From Aphrophora alni (lineage: Eukaryota > Arthropoda > Insecta > Hemiptera > Aphrophoridae), in NCBI GenBank assembly GCA_963513935.1, contig OY740768.1, positions 21,637,177 through 21,701,176 of the forward strand: 64,000 bases of DNA. Reading direction: 5' to 3'. Position 1 is the first letter of the stretch. Every line of letters starts with the position of its first letter. Shown one piece after another: positions 1-13,319 of this stretch. The position numbers were made by a program, and so were the translations under genes. Below the pieces are notes generated by a model. It searched no databases and was not told where the DNA came from. It saw only the letters and a list, made by a program, of their open reading frames with translations.

Positions 1-35
1 TAAAAGCTAAGAATATCTTTTAATGCCCTTAAGTT

Positions 36-110
36 CTTCATTCAACTTTTATATTATTAAAACTTGCATCCTTTTACATGAGATTGACTCTCCTCGTAGT
101 CAATTCATAC
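36..110 (+). repeat. dispersed repeat family E, copy 1
   Basis: Contains the anchor AACTTTTATATTATTAAAAC, which recurs with flanking similarity near 6340, 21640 and 32775. Noncoding. The shared stretch is diverged and its edges are approximate. Confidence 0.45.
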
Positions 111-3100
111 AATTTTTCGATTAAATTGTAGATCAAAACTTGTATAAAAAATGTAACTAACTGGTTTTAAAGGTAGTCTAGAATTGACACTTAAAAGACC
201 ATTAAATTTCACACCTTATAATGCGAGAGGAAACGAAGGACTTAAATGATATTTTTATTACAAGTATGTATAATTACTTATTATTTCTCCTAATATGCAA
301 CTCTTTACAGTTTAATTTTACTTTTATATGTTATATTGTAAAATTTTAATAACAAAATAAGCTGTTTATATATTTTTTACTTGTTTTATATTGGTGATTG
401 AAACACTAAAAAGGCTAGCAACATTACAGATTTTGATTTAAGACTATGGTATTGCATCGTGATGGCTAATCTAGTATATATACTTGAAAATACAGTATCG
501 ACATTTTCAATTAAATATATCTTACAAATTACAAAAATCAACAGGAAATTAAAACGGAACATTAGTACATACATTTTAACTCAGTAATAAATGCTCTTGA
601 TTAAGTTTTATTCTTTTCAATTAAATTCTAAATTAACAACATACATGCGGTAGCACAATGCACATTTTATGACAGCAGTAAATATCTCGATTGTATGAGA
701 TATGAGAATGGTCTATGAGAATTTAATATAACAAATACATTGTGTTTGTATTATCACAGATGGAATATCTCTCAAATCTGACTGCCTAAAATACCTCAAA
801 CAACTCCTGAAAGGTTAACAGGGAAATTATTCTTATATTTACATACGTGATTCAACCATCCGGTAATGAAAACATTTTAGGGGCACATTCTGTAATATTG
901 TCATTATTCAGTAATATAATAAATTACTGTAATTTATGTCATTAGTAACAATATCAGTTACATTTTCTTCTTTATAAAGAATGAATTTATTTTTGGGGTG
1001 AAAATATTTATTTAAAGATTGTCATTTAATTATTAGATAATGTTTACTAATAAGTGTGAAATTGGTCCTTCAAAAAATTCCGTATAATTAGGAATGAGCT
1101 ATTATTTCTCTCGAAGCATTTATATGATTGTACAATTGTTTTAAAACACAAAAATGTTTTGAGCTTCTAATTAAGCTCTTATAAAACAATTTTCTTAAAT
1201 TATATTGTTACAGTAACATAACCAATTTTGCCTCTCTAACTAAAAAGTTAAATATTTACTCCATGATACTAAGGATGTCACTTATATTGAGAAATGTTAT
1301 GCAGGGTGAAACAAGAATTCGGTTTAATTACTTATTATACCTAAAAAAAATGTTGTGTATGGAATATTTTACCGGAGATTTTGTTTAAATACGTAAATAT
1401 ATTTTATGGCAGAGATAGAATTCCGTTTTAACAATTTAAGGCCTTATGTTATGAATTAAAACCAAAGTCCCTAACTAAAAACTTATTATTTCAAGTTATT
1501 GAAAAATAGAACGACAAATATATAATAATAAAGACAAAAATACCTTTCAATTTATCTCAAAGACTAATTGGTGTTTAGCATTAATTATTTACTATAGTAA
1601 TGATTTTATAAAACTCTTGTTTGTAATAAAGAAAGATAAGTAACGTTTCATCTCAGACAGGAAGAAACAGAATATTTAACAAGGAAATAACGTTAAAAGA
1701 ATCTAATTTTCTAATTTAATTGCATTGGTTTTTTTTATAAATAGTTTCAACGATTGGACATAGACTTTAGTAAACTTATTAAAATTATCAATTTATTTCA
1801 ATTATTTTAAGTAAAGGAAATGTTTCTTTCTAATATGCAAATTACACTTTATTGAGGATAGTGATAGAATTCATTAATGAAAATTAAAATAAAAGTCAAA
1901 AGGAATGAAATTAAAATAATTCATATTTAAAACGCTAGATGTCTGATGAGATGAAGTCTTGCTTTTGTGATGCAAATACTGCATAACTAGGATTTAAAGT
2001 GTTTTGAAAGGATATTTAAATTTTCTGTTACAGGACTTATTTAAGTGTCTCTAATGACATCTAGATTTTATAAACCGATCTATGGAAGAAGCTGTAACCT
2101 TAGTAAACATTATTTTGTCGTGTTACATAACATAACCATCAACAAATAATGTTAACAATTTTGATAAATTCAAAAATTTATTTGAAGTGAGAATACTGCA
2201 ATAGAGTAAGTACTTTCTTAGCTTGTTCATTTATATTTGTGCAGTTTATACCATTGATAAAAAGTGTAAAATAAATTTGAAAATTGCAGTTTATTAGTAT
2301 CCCAAAAGACAATATTTAAAAATTGTAAAAAAATCTAGAAATAGATATAAAACACGGAACTCATACCGGTCATTGAATAACTTTGTAACTTAATTTTATA
2401 ATTATAATAAATTGGTCTCTGCTATATATATTTTCTTACTTTTATTTAAATACATATACTAAAAACAAAATAAATAATAACTTGATCATGCACGCAAATC
2501 TAAAACCACTACAATTAACCTTTTATTATTCAATTGTTATGGTTTATTTATTATATAATTTTTAAAATTGTTACGGTTATAAACATTTTCATTTAAGTCT
2601 AAACCTTTTGAAACAGTTGCTCAATTGTTCCAAGGCATGGACACTTTTCTTCTACTATGAATACAGCATGCAATTCTAATGACTAAATATATTGATGTGA
2701 ATGACGAATATTTTTGTGTGTTTTAATTACGTGAATTAAAAACGTTTCAAATGTCATAACGTTAATGTCTAATAAGCTAGTATTTACTAATTCGTCGCAA
2801 AGTTTGTCTTCCTTATGATTTCCTTCAAACCTAGATCTTCCTCCCATACACCTAGCATATATACAGATTGTTCCGTAAGTAAGGTGCCAATTTTTAGGAG
2901 TTTATCTTTACAATATTTTATATCTCTAAAATCATAACTGTACAACAGATTCACAATATACGAAAAAGATTCCTATTTTAATGACAAACGAAACGGTTTG
3001 TGAATTTTTCTGTTCATCAAAAATAACCGAATTATTGACCAAAAAATAATATCTTGGTAGTTGCCTAAAACCACAATATTAATAAATTAAATATATTAAA

Positions 3101-3360
3101 TATTATTAAATTGTAATGTTTTTTAATGAAAATTTGAAAATCTATTGCTCTGAATTATGTAAAAAAAAATGTAATGTGATACTTTACTATTTGAAAATTG
3201 GGCCTATTTACTTTCTTTAGTGCTAAATATCCGAAATCCGTACAAAAAAAACACCTAAGAATTATACTTTTCAACAAATTAATAACACTACAAACTTTAA
3301 TTCTTATTACGTACTATTATCTAGGACTATTTCAGTAATATACTATAGAAAAATATAACT
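111..3360. other. A+T-rich DNA, no recognisable gene
   Basis: I see only short chance reading frames and homopolymer runs. The stretch near 2870-3070 (starting with a TTCCGTAAGTAAGG-like string) resembles the edge of a DNA transposon, but I found no matching inverted end. Confidence 0.5.
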
Positions 3361-3362
3361 AT

Positions 3363-3875
3363 AAATATTTCGGCTTAACTGGACGTTCTTTAAAAATGTT
3401 CAAAGAACATAAAACATAAAAAGCAATCAAACTACGCAGTACATCTAATTAAATAAATTCAAACTTACATAGATATTGAAACAAATTTAGAAATTTTACA
3501 GAACGCTAAAAAAAAGGAATTTCAATTAACATAAGAAGAAGAATTCCAAATTTACAAATAATATAAAAATAACCCATACAATATGTTAAATGACAAATTT
3601 AACTTCACCTTCAACCCTATCTATGACACAATCACAAAATTAAAGATATAAATATGCACCCAATGGAGAGACTTTAAAACCCCAATAATGAAATTCAGAT
3701 AGAAATAACCATAACGTGGCCACAGACAATTCTTAATTCCATTAACGAAAAGGTTTACTCTTTACAAAGCTACCTTGTGTTTGTGTGTTGTGTGTTTGTG
3801 TTAGTTCTTAACCTGACGAAATCATCTGTGATCGGCGATAAAAGGGCTATAGTTACGTCTACATAAAGGAATGAG
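3363..3875 (+). pseudogene. decayed Penelope-like element: GIY-YIG endonuclease C-terminus and 3' terminal repeat
   Basis: Translation from 3363 gives KYFGLTGRSLK followed by FKEHK, matching the YIGQTGRS...KEHK core of the GIY-YIG endonuclease that sits at the C-terminus of Penelope-like retroelement proteins. After a frameshift the reading continues with SNYAVHLI, then an ETNLEILQNAKK segment and EEEFQIYK, in the order usual for these proteins (the asparagine-histidine region, then the segment before the final EXE-like helix). Stops and shifts interrupt the frame, so it is dead. Downstream, around 3810-3850, a CCTGACGAAATCATC...GATCGGCGAT stretch resembles a decayed terminal repeat with a hammerhead-like core. 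The reverse transcriptase part is absent. It belongs to a different subfamily from the copy at 18.8-19.8 kb. Confidence 0.65.
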
Positions 3876-4227
3876 CACAACCTAATAAAGGTAATTGTAA
3901 TACAAACTTTAGTGTAGGTTTGCAATTTCTTTGATAATTACAATATGCATATGTTAATTGTTTACTTCATTCTCTTACACTCTATTAAAATATCAATTTT
4001 TATTTGAGTTCTTTATTTTTTCATATAACTTTCATTTTATCCTATTTCCATATCATAAATTGAATTATTATTAATCCACGATAATATAAATCTATACATT
4101 TTGCCTAATTTATTGATGTTTGAGTTCTAATAATTAAATACATTTGAAAAACAATTTCTTGAATTTTTCACTGTATCATGAAAAAAAGATACTCAACCTG
4201 TGACTTGCAATTAATGACGTAGGACTT

Positions 4228-4515
4228 GTATTAATTACTGAAAAAATCATCTCTATATCTAAAAATAATTGACTTAAGTTAGGGTTCTTACAAATCCAGT
4301 CTATCGTGACTTCTGACAACTAAAATGTCCCACAAGAGTCGTATATTTAGAGGAAGGAGAAGAACATTTGGAGACGTTAATCAAAGTCTTATTTAGAGTT
4401 CGACAACTCCCTTGTGAAGTAACTTTATCTGACGTTAGGGGTGGTATGTAGTATATTAGTTAATATAATTAACATTTCTGGCTGTGGAACGTAGATTAGT
4501 AAATGAATGAATATG
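4228..4515 (+). repeat. dispersed repeat family A, copy 1
   Basis: Anchor CGTGACTTCTGACAACTAA, then a conserved CCCACAAGAG, an A/G-rich AAGAAGA stretch, GACGTTAATCAAAGTC and CCCTTGTGAAG in the same order as copies at 28.3, 38.8, 46.1 and 60.2 kb. No reading frame is conserved between copies. It is one landmark block of the long duplicated unit. Confidence 0.65.
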
Positions 4516-6302
4516 TCGGGAGCCGTTTCGGATGGATAAAATATAACTTTTTTTCGAAATGGAAAAAAGATATATACTGTATATATTATTTAATAAAACA
4601 ATTATCGAAAAAATTTACTAATATAAATATTTTGTCATATTTTTATTTACTTTATTCAATTTTAGACTCTCTTTATAAGAATAGAAAACCTTTTATAATA
4701 TAAACTACATATAAATTACTATAATAAAAATATCTTTCCTAGGTACAAATTTCCTAGTTTCTAAGTTAAAGAAAACAATTGTTTGGTTTCCCTTAATTTT
4801 TACAAATATCATACCAAACAACAATTATTTTGAAGAATAACTTAAATTATAATCTAGAACATCATTATCTAATGCAATTGACAATTTGTTTTTTTAATCT
4901 GGTACATACTTGCAGATTTGTTATCTGGTATGTAAGCGATTTCAAATATATTTACGTTTTTAAAATTTGAAACCGCATAGCGAAACAAAATTTAATAAAT
5001 TCCTGGTTCTATTTATTTTTTAACAGTTTCGGTCTACTAGTCTAAAGTTTATAGGAAGTTGACGTTTACAGCTTGATTTTGTTTCAGCTTTTCTGTAAAC
5101 AATTTGTAACTCTGAGTCATTTTTTGAAATCATAATATCAATTAAATGGTTTTTTTTTTTGACATATCTTATTACTAATAGGTTACAATGTTCTTTTATG
5201 TTTGTTGTGTATTTTCAGTGATATTTTATCAACGGAAGTGATATTTCATAATATGTTTTAGTTTTTTAAAAAATGCAGGGTGTAATTTTTATTGACTCGA
5301 TTTTTTGAAATATTTGTTCATAATAATTATTTTTTTAAGTAAGATGACATTTACGTCGTTTATGTAATTACTCAATACAGTATTATTAAGCATAAGACAA
5401 TTATATATTACATCATTATTTTTTTACTATTTTTTTTTTGTTAACATTACTTTTTCCTTTAGTTGTAACAATGTATGTTTGGATTCGTTTTCAAACAAAT
5501 TGTTAAATATTCACAATCTTTAGTTTAATAAGGAAGAACATTGTCTTTGTATCAAAAGAGTTTGCAGTAGGTAAATCAAGAATTAGGCATTTTGTTCGGG
5601 ACAGGCCGTGTGGGAATGTAAGAGCACGAGGAGGCTTTCGCCAGGTAACTAGTTGTCTTCATTAGTTTTATAAACTATAAAATGTATTCTCGTTGACATT
5701 AATACAAGAAAATACCACACACACTTTTATTATAAGAGAATGGTTACAGGCTGTTCACAGACCGGTTAAAACTTATAGCGTAAAATACTTTGATAAGACT
5801 ATTATCTGTCAAATTAATTACGATTTCAAAATACTCGTATTTTTATGCCTCAAGTCAACGCACTATTTGAAATATCGACAAGCTGGTACTGAGCTCACAC
5901 TAAACTTTTTAATGTATAGTTATCTAACTTATCTGTCTGATAGCGTTTTATGAGGAAATACGAGAATATGGTAATAAACCACATTGACAGTTTGACAGTG
6001 TTAATACACAATGAGAAGGAGTCGAAGCCAGATTATTTATAATAAAATTTAAAACAAACTTGAATGTCTATACGTAAAAAGAAGAAATCATTTGTATATA
6101 ATAATATGGAATGTATAATAACACGTTACGTATTAAGGTATTATATTATAAAATATTACTTCTTGTTTCATAAAACTGTCAAATTATAATATACTCCTTT
6201 TTTTAAATATAAATAATAGCTTTTTATCTTGGATTGATTTATTCAAATGGTTACTAAGTCTTAAATAATCTGTTATAGTTCTAATCTAATATATACTCTC
6301 CA
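4516..6302. other. A+T-rich spacer with one exon-like stretch
   Basis: Mostly low-complexity A+T. A more G+C-rich stretch at about 5507-5646 is open in one plus frame, is rich in arginine at its end, and finishes at CAG/GTAACT, a good 5' splice-site consensus. No match to a known protein was recognised, so this may be chance. Confidence 0.3.
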
Positions 6303-6440
6303 CTTTATAAAGCCTTAAGCTTTCATGTAGGTCACCATAAAATATTAACATCTTCATGATACTTTTATAATATTAAGACTTGCTTGTGTTCCACTTATGT
6401 TTTTTCCTACAAAGTCAGTATATAAAACTTTCAAATTAAA
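6303..6440 (+). repeat. dispersed repeat family E, copy 2
   Basis: Shares GTAGGTCACC, then AACATCTTCATG, then CTTTTATAATATTAAGACTT with the copies at 21.6 and 32.75 kb. Diverged and noncoding. Confidence 0.45.
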
Positions 6441-7449
6441 CTATATTTCCGTGTCTCTATAAGTACACAGTGTAAACAATTAGGATTACAGGTAGACTAG
6501 ATTTAACGCTTAAGATACGTATAAACTTCATGTTTTATATATAAGATATAATAGAACAAGATTAAAAGTAAAATAAATATTATATATTTGATTATAAATA
6601 ATTAATTTTACCGTATCTTATTCTTTTGAATTCAGTACTTGGTGATAATTGTCGTACTAAAAGAATTTTATATTACGCTTATAATGCAGTCAATATTTTA
6701 TGATGTAAACAACAACAAGAGATGTCTTCACATTAAAAAATATGTTGATGAAATGTAATAGATATCCTTAATCTCTTAAGATTTGATTAATTAAATTTAT
6801 TTAAAAAAAAAAATTTTTCCATCGTGTTCTATTTATAGTTAAATTAAAACATATATTGACTTATTTCATTTTCTATAATTTTGTTATTGATTAATGTAAA
6901 AAATTACTTTGTATATCAAAAAGTATTTGCATTATAATATATGTTGTTATAAAATGTTTCATTTTTTTATTGCAATGTTTTTAATTTATAGTATTTATTG
7001 CAACATCACACAATACATAATACTACATTACAGTCACTGCACTGATAAGTTATGGCTTAATTAATTTGTGGAATAATTATGAAACACGTCTGTTTAAACT
7101 ACACTTTCTATCAATTATAGAAAATACACGATCAGAAAAGCGTTTCTTCGTGAATTTTCTTTCTTGACCTAATTAACTTTTTTGAGATGGTAATAAAATA
7201 ATTATTCAAATAGAATCCTCTTAAAACGCCATAGAGTTTTGAGAGCCACAAATTTTAAAACGCAAACTGTGTTAACTACAATTACACAGAGTGACTAAAG
7301 GCAAAACTTTTCTTCTTACAACACATTTACTCAATTTATTTCGATTGGTAGCCATACAACATCCAGGTTGTTCTCCAATGGGAAAATGTATTAAATTGTG
7401 TATATTATGTAGTATGATGTAACTGGAAATAGTTTTAGATTATTTTCAT
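6441..7449. other. A+T-rich DNA, nothing recognised
   Basis: No gene or structured repeat seen. It is the left flank of the LTR element insertion. Confidence 0.5.
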
Positions 7450-7453
7450 GTAG
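7450..7453. repeat. target-site duplication, left (GTAG)
   Basis: GTAG immediately precedes the left LTR end and is repeated immediately after the right LTR at 17525-17528. Four bases is usual for Ty3/gypsy integrases. Confidence 0.8.
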
Positions 7454-9400
7454 TGTTACCAGGGGACTTAAATTTAACAAAGGCGGAACCAAAATGGTAA
7501 CAATGTTTAGAAATTAAAAAAAAAATTAAAAAGACAAAACAAATTTAGTGATTAACAAGGCTCAAGTTTATTGAAACAAAAAATTTTTAACGTTCCAGAT
7601 TTTATCATTTACAATTGAGAAAGACATCCTGAGACAAACAGCTTATGATTAAAAAAGATATTATAGTTAATAATAGTAATACGCCCTTAATGTAAAATAT
7701 TATAATTAAAAATAAAAAAAAAAAAAAAAAAATTAATCAATAAATTCTGAAGATTTATCCCCCCTTTTAGTTTATATATTTTATAGTTACAAAATTTAAC
7801 AAAACAATGAGCACAGCTTAACAATTATCAGGATTATAATTAATCCAAAAAAAAAAGATTATACGCCCTTAAATGTAAAAATTACAAAATAAAAAAAAGA
7901 TGAAAAGATGCTGATATTTATCCCCCCTTTTTTTAATTTATGAAATGATAAGTTCAAAAAAAAAAGGTTACATAATATTACTTATTTTATAAATTACTTA
8001 AATGCTATATTGGCCAATAAATATATATATATATTTTAGATAAAGAATTTATTATAAAAAAAAGAGAAGTTTATTTAAAAAAGAAAATTTTGAATATTAA
8101 GTTTTATTAATTAATTGACGTCAATTGTTTTAATTTAGAAACTAACCTCTGGGAGGTTGTTAGGACCGAAAGTTTGCATGCAGGCTCCACCCAATAAATA
8201 TTTTATATATTTTATAATTAATTACACAAGTCTACATCTAAAAGATAGTTTTTTTTGAAAACATATTCGCTGAAATAGATTTAGGCACATATACAATATG
8301 ACTTTAATTAGAGTTCTATAAAGTTAGTTTTTTTTTTGTAACATCACTTTTGTGCACGTGAAACTCTGAATCTATGTTGAAACAAAACGTGTTTTGTTAA
8401 CAGGGCGAAACGTGTTCAGATCTTTAGCCCTGTTTCTTCTACCAGCATATTAGCTATGAGCAAAAAAACATGTTTTTTAGCGTCTGTACAAAATCAGACA
8501 TGTTGTAGCATTAAAGTTCATTATTAAAGTAAATATCTGGTTATTTGTCAAAATTAAAGAAAATTGATGGTATAACAGAAATTCGTTAAGATGGTACCTA
8601 AAAGCTTCTTAGATTATTATAAATCTATTTATATATATTTTAATTTTGTTTGAAACAAAGCTTGTATAAGACTTGCAAGGTCTGCAAAGTCTGTAAAACG
8701 AAATTTTCTGATTTGGAACAGATTTCTCCAATTGTTTTATATTTGACATTTTCAATAAGATATTTTAATCATTTAAAGTTCAACATTAGTTTGCACTTAT
8801 TTCACATAATTGTTCAAAACTCGAAATGTGCCTTTACAAGGTTTTGTGAAGTATGTTTTTAAAAGTAAATTTTTATAATCACTCAGTTTCAAAAGAACAT
8901 TGAATATTAAACAAAACATGAAATACATATTTTAAATAATACATGATAATTAATAAATTATTTTAAAGCATTAACAAAAATTTAAAGTATGATAAGATCT
9001 GTAAGGTTCAGTACCTGGAAAATCCTGTCGCAGATCACGTGAGCTTGTGCCGTAAAAAATAATATAATAATTTAACCAACATTATAGACTAAAACGCACA
9101 GAAACTGTAGATTAAGCATCGTTGAAGGTTGAAGCAGAATTTTTTGAGAATCAAGAAATTTATTATATCTAACGTAACGATGAAGAGTCAGGCATTGTGA
9201 GTGATTACCGGTAGACTAGATAACGGGTCTTTAGACAGCTAGGCTGGCCAGCCGTTGTACTCTGCCCTCCGATATCATGTGATCGTTAGTTTTGGATGAT
9301 CTCGCCGGGTGGCAGCAGCTGTCAAGCGACGGAAGTTGGATGTGGAAATGCTTTATGAATTTATATTGCAGGATTGATTTTTTGGAATTTGAATGCTACA
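7454..9400 (-). repeat. 3' LTR (1947 bp)
   Basis: On the plus strand it begins TGTTACCAGGGG and ends GAATGCTACA, so it has TG...CA ends on the coding strand. It matches 15570-17524 nearly base for base. It lacks an 11-bp ATTATCACAAA segment present in the other LTR and has an extra 4-bp TTAA near 8110. A 70-residue frame inside it is identical in the other LTR and is probably not a gene. Confidence 0.95.
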
Positions 9401-9414
9401 GCTCTCCCCCCCCG
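9401..9414 (-). other. polypurine tract
   Basis: Immediately internal to the 3' LTR. The minus strand reads CGGGGGGGGAGAGC next to the LTR. This is the expected plus-strand DNA priming site for the element. Confidence 0.75.
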
Positions 9415-10182
9415 AAAGACGGAGTTAGAGTGGAAAAGAAAAGGGGCCAGAAGGGCCCCCCGCAAAATTTAGAAAAAGGAGAGAGAGAGTGTGCTTGAAG
9501 GGGTAAAAAAAAAAATTCCTCTCAGACAGGTGTTTTAGACCTCGAGATAAACAAAAAAAAACTTAAGACTAACATGCATAGCGAGTGCCACATTATCTAT
9601 ATGTAGTTCGACAGAACCGGTCAGTATACCTTCACCAAGATAAACAACAAAGAACAAATACACCAAACTTAACTATTAAGGAAATGGACTCACTATGTCC
9701 TCGTCCGAAGACGTTATGGTGACGAAGAAACAGAAGAGTTCATGACGCTCTCTATTCTCGTCGCATCGATTACACCCGCGGAGTGCTCGATGTCAAGATA
9801 TGTCTAGATAGGGAAACATGTCAGGTACATGTAGCGGCCATTGCCGTAAAGTGGAACCTCATAGTTGATCAGACTATGGGTTGAAAAGCGTCAAGTCCGG
9901 GAAACAGTGAGATATATCACTGGACAAGGAAAATCAATATCTCTTCGCCTGCAAACATCTATACAGATTACGGCACGGAGGGGCTCTAGGAGAGCTCAGC
10001 CCACCGATGCCCAAACATACAGATGTGCATTTGGCTTAGAGGAAATACGGCTTGGTTCCGTATTTTATTATGTTCTGCAGTGCATAGAAAGAAGACTACC
10101 AGATGACAGTTTGTGCGGGCCAAGAAAGATCAGAAAGAAAATTAAATCGTAAAGGAGAAGGTTCTAGAAATTTTGTTAATGT
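9415..10182. other. element 3' region between pol and the polypurine tract, no env
   Basis: About 770 bp of more balanced base composition than the host DNA. No envelope-sized sense frame is present. The longest frame is antisense to the element (plus strand, 9865-10152, 95 codons) and a sense frame of about 50 codons overlaps it. Neither shows a motif I recognise. This may simply be 3' untranslated sequence. Confidence 0.5.
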
Positions 10183-13100
10183 TTAATTTATATGATGAGG
10201 TTTGAGTTGCTCGACGTGTGCTTTTTTAATGAAACGAGGTGATTTGGCGAATGAAAGCGCAACGGTAACTGGAGTAAGAAAATCAATGATCCGGAAGGGA
10301 CCTGACCATCGAGGCATCAATTTAGCAGCTCGCTTGTCTATGGCAGAGCTAAGAGGGTGTGTTTTACACCAGACAAGATCGTTGATTTTATACAGATGAG
10401 GCTTCCTGAATTTGTTATAGGTCTTTTCGGCCTTTTGGTGCGCTTTCATTATATTGTCTTTGGCCTGGCGCCAAACTTGTGATGGATTAGTATTAGGTTT
10501 TGGAAGGAGATCGTGTATGTTCTAGCTGAGACTCAGTGGTGTATTGGGGAGAAAATTAAAAAGAATACTAAAAGGTGTTGCTTTAAGAGTCTCATGATGT
10601 GCGAATTGAAGGCCAGCTGAAGCCAGCAAAGTGAGTCGTCCCAAGAGGATTGATTTTTGGAGTGATAGGCGATGAGGGCTGCCTTAAGGTTTCTGTTGAG
10701 TCTTTCCGCATTATTAGGTTGGGGGTGATAAGGAGATAAAGTTGCATGTTTAATACCGCGAGAAAAACAAAAGTTGCGGAAGACATGTGATACAAAACAT
10801 TGTGCATTGTCAGAGATTATTATCTTTGGAAAACCGAAATTTTGAAAAATGTTTTGGCTTAAGGCCTTAATTGTACTGTGGGAAGTTGCGTCTCTGACAG
10901 GCATGAGCCAGGTGAATTTTGAGAACTGGTCAACTGCGACCAGTATCATGTTGTAGCCCTGTTTTGTCCTAGGAAGCTGTCCGACGTAGTCAATATGTAA
11001 TTTTTCCATGGGACGATTGGGGACCGTTGAGGCAAGGTATCCTAATTTGGAGTTGTGAGCGGGTTTGCTAACAGCGCACACCGAACAAGCTCGCACTTTA
11101 GAGGTGACATCCTGTTTTAAAGTTGGCCAATAAAAATTCTCCTTTACCTTAAACAAAGTTTTAAGTATTCCAAGATGACCACCCACAACGGAGTCGTGAT
11201 GGTAATTAATCACCAGGTCGACTAAGGACTGGGGTAAATAAATTCTGGTGGGCTTTTCCAAATGATTTTTCAGGCAAAGAACACCTCTACTTAAACAGTA
11301 CTTCTCTGAAGAGATGTTCTGTTCAAGGTCGGCAATGATATTTTTCAAAATAGGGTCGGCCTTCTGATGAGTCTGGATGTCATGAAAAGCTAGAGGAAAA
11401 TTTGTGAGGAGACTGGTACACGAAAAGGTGACATTTTCTTCGTTGAAATTTTCCGGTTCAAACATGCGCGAGAGGGAGTCTGCTATGATGTTCTGAGTTC
11501 CTCTTATGTGCGCTACCTTAAATTTTAATGAAGTCAACTTGGCAATCCATCGGCCTAATTTACCAAGTTGACGAGGACGTGCTAAAAGCCAAGAAAGGGC
11601 TTGGTTGTCGGTTTCTAATAGGAATTCCCGATGTTCTAGATATTGCCTAAATTTCTCTACTCCAAAAACTACTGCTAGGCATTCGGCTTCATATGCAGAT
11701 GAGGCTTTTCTTTCTGCAGGTGTTAAAGTACGTGAAGCGTACGCTATGGGCCGTCGTGAGCCGTCAACTTCTTGGAGTAGAACTGCTCCAAGGGCCACCG
11801 AGCTCGCATCCGTTTGCAGGATGAATGGTTTGGCGAAATCGGCCATCCGGAGAACCGGAGGCTGTGTTATTGCCTCCCGAAGATGTTTAAAAGCTTTCTC
11901 TTGTTCAGCTTGCCAAGAGAATTTTTGGCCCTTCCTCCGAAGCAGATTTAGAGGCGCAGCGTGCTCCGCGAAATTAGGAATGAATTTAGCAAAGAAGTTG
12001 ACCATTCCAATGAATCTGGAAACGGCCTTAGGGTTCTTGGGTTGCGGAAAATTTCTAATTGCCTTTGTTCTAGATGGGTCGATTTGCACGCCACGAGAAG
12101 AAACTAGGTGTCCTAAAAAGCTTATCTCATTCACAGCGAAACGGACCTTATCTGGGTTAACAGTCAAGCCAGCCCGCCGCAAACGAGTAAGGACTTCCCG
12201 AAGATGTTTTTGATGCTCTTCCCAAGTTTTGGAGTAGATGACTAGGTCATCCAGATAATTAAAAATGAATTTGAATTTGATGTCATGGAAGACCTGATCC
12301 AAGAGTCTGGTAAGCACTTGGGCACCAGTACAGAGTCCAAAAGGGACTCGAGTAAACTGATAAAGCATCCAAGGAGTACAAAAGCTGGTAATTTGTTTGG
12401 ACTTTTGAGACAAAGGGATTTGATGATAAGCTGAATTTAGATCGAATACTGTGAAATATTTGGCACCGACAAACCAGTTAAAACTTTGATGTAAATTTGG
12501 TAGCGGCACCGCTTCGACGACGATGTTTTGATTGAGCCTCCGATAATCAATCACCATCCTTGTTTTCTTTTCGGGATGTTGAACCAGAAAAACAGGGGAT
12601 GCATATGCCGACCGGCTGGGTTCTACTACTCCTGAATCTAACAATTCGTTGATGTGTTCGCGGAGGTATTCCATTTTTGGGGGTGCCAATTGGTATGGAG
12701 AACACTTGACCGGAGTGTTGTCCTTCAGTTGAATATCGTATTCAACTAGATGTGTTAGACCTAACCTTTTTGTGAGTACCTGAGGAAAATCATTAATTAT
12801 TTTTTGAATGGTGTTTTTATCGTTCTTTTGAAGATGACCTAAAGGATCAGGAGCAGTAGATTCAGATGTTGTGGACACTATAGGTTTATACGCAGAATTA
12901 CTAAAATTACATAGAGGAAAAACAATAGACCTTGAAAATTTGAAATAGAAGTTTTTTGCTGAAAGATCAAGTACCAGTCCCGTTTTAGATATGAAATCTG
13001 ATCCGAGGATCAGAGGACACGACAACTTATGCGCCACCAGAAAATCCACATTCCAACTACAATGTTCCATTTTAAGATGAAGACGACAAGAGTAGGAAAT

Positions 13101-13319
13101 GGGCAACCTTTTTCCAGAAGCCGTGACACAATCAGCCTTCACCCTGGTTATGGATTTAAAAGCCTTGGTGTTCTTTAATTTTTTAAAAAGGGCTTTAGAA
13201 ATGACGCATCTTACTGAACCGGAGTCCAGCAGAGCCTTAACTTTAATTTGCCCAAAAGCTACTTCCACCAAAGGCAAAAACTGATCGTTCAGACTCCTAG
13301 ATTTGAGAGAAATATTATT
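10183..13319 (-). pseudogene. pol: pol polyprotein (PR-RT-RNase H-integrase), damaged near the 3' end
   Basis: Entered from gag by a -1 shift at 13319; a 914-residue frame runs from 13277 to 10533. Numbering residues from 13277: protease DSG at 18-20; reverse transcriptase with FDL (Asp279) and YLDD (341-344); RNase H with QTDAS (Asp490), YEAE, ETDNQ (Asp557) and IIAD (Asp600); integrase zinc region with HH (693-694), GGHLG and CSVC (731-734), then Asp763, Asp823 and Glu858 as the DDE triad. Near 10603, just after LAFNS, the frame is lost by a single-base indel. The correct frame continues downstream, is cut by a TAG at 10524-10522, and then encodes the integrase C-terminal GPY/F module (RWSGPF...LTPVTV...KAHVEQLKPHH), ending at 10183. 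So one frameshift and one stop separate the catalytic core from the integrase tail, and this copy probably cannot make complete integrase. Confidence 0.93.

Noticed and set aside
8650..8862. 70-codon frame in the LTR, repeated identically at 16774-16986
   Set aside because: Identity is explained by LTR duplication. It is on the strand opposite to the element, with no motif.
11605..12213. 202-codon plus-strand frame
   Set aside because: It lies wholly antisense to the reverse transcriptase/RNase H coding region and is a shadow of pol.
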